DNA from: Rhodobacteraceae bacterium UBA1957
GTDB lineage: Bacteria; Pseudomonadota; Alphaproteobacteria; Rhodobacterales; Rhodobacteraceae
Length of the DNA stretch: 7,841 nt
Direction of reading: 5' to 3'
Assembly: GCA_002336405.1 (NCBI GenBank)
Contig: DDEJ01000087.1
Coordinates: forward strand, 1 to 7,841
The position numbers were made by a program, and so were the translations under genes. Positions 6,853-7,841 of this stretch are shown here, one piece after another. The notes under the pieces were generated by a model. It had not been told where the DNA came from, did not search any database, and saw only the letters and a list, made by a program, of their open reading frames with translations. Within the stretch, counting starts at the first letter, position 1. Each line of letters begins with the position of its first letter.

Positions 6853-7008
6853 ATGGGCCGAGACAGCGTATTGGGCCCAGCCTTTCAAACCTTTGCTCGA
6901 ATTATCAAACGGCGCATATTAAGTCAGAATGTTGACTTGGCTTTGGACGGGCAGGTTGTGCAACGGCTCAGGTGCGGCAGAAGAAAACAAGGACAACCCG
7001 GAAATTAG
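6853..7008 (+). CDS. Possible small hypothetical protein, 51 aa
   Basis: A plus-strand frame from ATG 6853 to TAG 7006 encodes 51 residues, starting MGRDSVLGPAFQTF and containing ARIIKRRIL and a basic tail CGRRKQGQPGN. The first 35 or so residues have the mix of a helical protein, and the peptide is strongly basic (eight Arg, two Lys). No family is recognised. Evidence against: no Shine-Dalgarno lies at a normal distance (the nearest, AAAGG at 6827-6831, is about 21 nt away), no promoter is seen, and it overlaps the probable regulatory region of the opposite operon. Another plus-strand frame (ATG 6929 to TGA 7051, 40 codons) overlaps it, so a decayed, frameshifted gene is also possible. Confidence 0.2.
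   Translation: MGRDSVLGPAFQTFARIIKRRILSQNVDLALDGQVVQRLRCGRRKQGQPGN
6901..6927 (-). promoter_or_regulatory. Weak promoter-like pair for the ABC operon
   Basis: On the minus strand GATAAT (6901-6906, five of six matches to TATAAT) is preceded 15 nt upstream by CTGACT (6922-6927, four of six matches to TTGACA). The spacing is shorter than the usual 16-18 nt. Transcription from it would leave a leader of about 115 nt before the ATPase ATG. It is the best match found in this stretch, but weak. Confidence 0.2.
6921..6938. repeat. Perfect 6-bp inverted repeat, operator-like
   Basis: AAGTCA and TGACTT are separated by 6 bp, giving an 18-bp dyad of the size bound by dimeric bacterial regulators. It overlaps the -35-like element of the weak minus-strand promoter-like pair, a position suited to repression. 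No regulator gene is in the window, and a 6-bp dyad can arise by chance. Confidence 0.35.
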
Positions 7009-7122
7009 TTCCTATGCTTTGGAGGTGTGCGTCAGATCTGCGACACCCTGATGAGCGGCGCGGGCCTTTTCTTGGCTGGTCCGCAGCGCCAGCAGCACAT
7101 AATGCAAAAGCCACCATGCGCT

Positions 7123-7151
7123 TTGACAGCCCTAAAAGTTCATTCTAGGCT
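7123..7151 (+). promoter_or_regulatory. Candidate promoter of the P450 gene
   Basis: A perfect TTGACA (7123-7128) is followed, after 17 bp, by TAGGCT (7146-7151), which matches only three of six bases of TATAAT. A start about 7 nt further on would leave a leader of roughly 50 nt before the GTG at 7208. The perfect -35, optimal spacing and position support it; the poor -10 could mean dependence on an activator. The tandem CTCAGCG repeat (7150-7163) covers the -10 end and likely start site. Confidence 0.4.
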
Positions 7152-7163
7152 CAGCGCTCAGCG
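7150..7163 (+). repeat. Tandem 7-bp direct repeat at the P450 promoter
   Basis: Two adjacent copies of CTCAGCG overlap the end of the poor -10 element and the expected transcription start. It may be a regulator half-site pair or simply chance. Confidence 0.3.
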
Positions 7164-7194
7164 ACCACGCGGTGTATGCCGCTGCCAATAAGCT

Positions 7195-7200
7195 AAAGGA
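7195..7200 (+). promoter_or_regulatory. Ribosome binding site selecting the P450 GTG start
   Basis: AAAGGA lies 7 nt before the GTG at 7208-7210. There is no in-frame ATG upstream before the stop at 7133-7135, and the other upstream GTG (7172) has no such site. Confidence 0.65.
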
Positions 7201-7207
7201 CGCAGCT

Positions 7208-7841
7208 GTGACGAACGCTCTGCCCATCTATCATATTAATCGCGAGGCCTTTTGGCACGACCCCTATCCCGATTTGCAAACGCTGCGCCACACCGCTCCC
7301 GTTGCAATGGTGCCGGAATTGGGGGCTATTTTAATCACCCGGCGGGATGATATTTTCAAATATGAGAAGATGATTGAGATTTTCTCGTCTGATCAACCCG
7401 ACGGTCTTATGCATGTCTTGATGGGTCAGAATATGATGCGCAAAGACGGACCAGCGCATCTGGGCGAGCGACGCGCCATTTTTCCCGCGATGTCACCAAA
7501 AACCGTGAGAGATCACTGGCAGCAAAAGTTTATCGCCGCAACCTCAAAAATTCTTGATAAACTGGCACCGCGCGGTGCCGCCGACCTTGTGCGGGATTAC
7601 GCCATGCCGGTATCGGCGCAAGCGTTAATAGCCATGACCGGGATGACCAATATGCACTGGCGCGAAATGGACCGGGTCAGCCAAGGTATGATCGACGGCT
7701 GTTCCAATTACCATGGCGACCCAGAGACCACCGCACGGTGTCACGACTGCACCGCTTCGATTGACCGCCATATCGAGGCGCGGATGCCGGCACTTCGGGC
7801 CAATCCGGACAGATCACTGCTGTCTGTTCAGATGCAGGCCG
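7208..7841 (+). CDS. Cytochrome P450, N-terminal 211 residues (cut by window edge)
   Basis: This is a soluble, bacterial-type cytochrome P450, a haem-thiolate monooxygenase that normally receives electrons from a ferredoxin and reductase. The frame is open from the GTG to the end of the window. Visible features: an N-terminal INREAFWHDPYPDLQTLR (10-27) like the start of bacterial P450s, a beta-strand region ending AILITRRDDIF (40-50), and the C-helix motif KDGPAHLGERRAIFPAMSP (79-97), in which His84 and Arg88 match the residues that bind the haem propionates. Helices D to F appear to follow. The oxygen-activating I-helix, the ExxR motif and the haem Cys loop would lie beyond base 7841, so catalytic competence cannot be judged. 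A CHDC pair (178-181) is unusual for this region. The gene is divergent from the ABC operon. The substrate is unknown; about half of the gene is missing. Confidence 0.88.
   Translation, partial: MTNALPIYHINREAFWHDPYPDLQTLRHTAPVAMVPELGAILITRRDDIFKYEKMIEIFSSDQPDGLMHVLMGQNMMRKDGPAHLGERRAIFPAMSPKTVRDHWQQKFIAATSKILDKLAPRGAADLVRDYAMPVSAQALIAMTGMTNMHWREMDRVSQGMIDGCSNYHGDPETTARCHDCTASIDRHIEARMPALRANPDRSLLSVQMQA

Larger units (their letters stand above)
6777..7207. other. Divergent intergenic region between ABC operon and P450 gene
   Basis: This 431-bp stretch should hold the promoters of both flanking units. Seen in it: the ATPase ribosome site (6782-6786), a possible 51-codon plus-strand frame (6853-7008), a perfect 6-bp inverted repeat (6921-6938) beside a weak minus-strand promoter-like pair, a minus-strand stop-free stretch without ATG (7012-7131), a TTGACA hexamer with a poor -10 (7123-7151), a 7-bp tandem direct repeat CTCAGCG (7150-7163) and the P450 ribosome site (7195-7200). 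No tRNA, terminator or insertion-sequence end is recognised. Confidence 0.6.

Overview
The window looks like chromosomal DNA from an alphaproteobacterium, most likely the Rhodobacterales/Roseobacter group. The evidence is a moderately high G+C content with long coding frames on one strand, a short glycine-zipper lipoprotein ending in a Cys-x(4)-Gly-Tyr motif as in that group, and an AttEFGH-like ABC transporter cluster. The taxonomic call is an inference from gene content and style, not from a marker gene.

Layout: bases 1-190 hold no recognisable gene. A small lipoprotein gene lies on the minus strand (191-607, TTG start). After a 185-bp gap comes a block of five minus-strand genes, read from high to low coordinates: an ABC ATPase (6120-6776), a large FtsX-type permease with two fused halves (3715-6123), a secreted CrtC/AttH lipocalin-like protein (2646-3725), a pyridoxamine-phosphate-oxidase-like flavoprotein (2096-2653) and a DegT/DnrJ/EryC1/StrS-type PLP aminotransferase (793-1995). 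The first four overlap head to tail by 4, 11 and 8 bp, so they are almost certainly one translationally coupled operon. The aminotransferase follows after 100 bp that contain a small hairpin, and may be read through or transcribed separately. A 431-bp divergent intergenic region (6777-7207) separates this operon from a plus-strand cytochrome P450 gene, which has a GTG start and a good ribosome binding site, is preceded by a perfect TTGACA hexamer, and runs off the right edge after 211 codons.

How the parts fit: the ATPase and permease form an inner-membrane, MacB/LolCDE-like machine that in known families moves or extracts lipids or lipoproteins, or does mechanical work in the envelope, rather than acting as a simple channel. 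The secreted lipocalin-like protein is its likely periplasmic partner, as in the AttEFGH arrangement. The substrate cannot be read from the sequence. The flavoprotein is translationally coupled to the secreted protein, but its link to transport is unknown. A PLP-type aminotransferase next to a PNPOx-like protein is suggestive, not proof of a shared pathway.

No insertion sequence, CRISPR array, tRNA or rRNA was seen. The less ordinary points are the fused permease in an operon with a coupled flavoprotein, a divergent region with an inverted repeat and several short unexplained open frames, and the uncharacterised P450.
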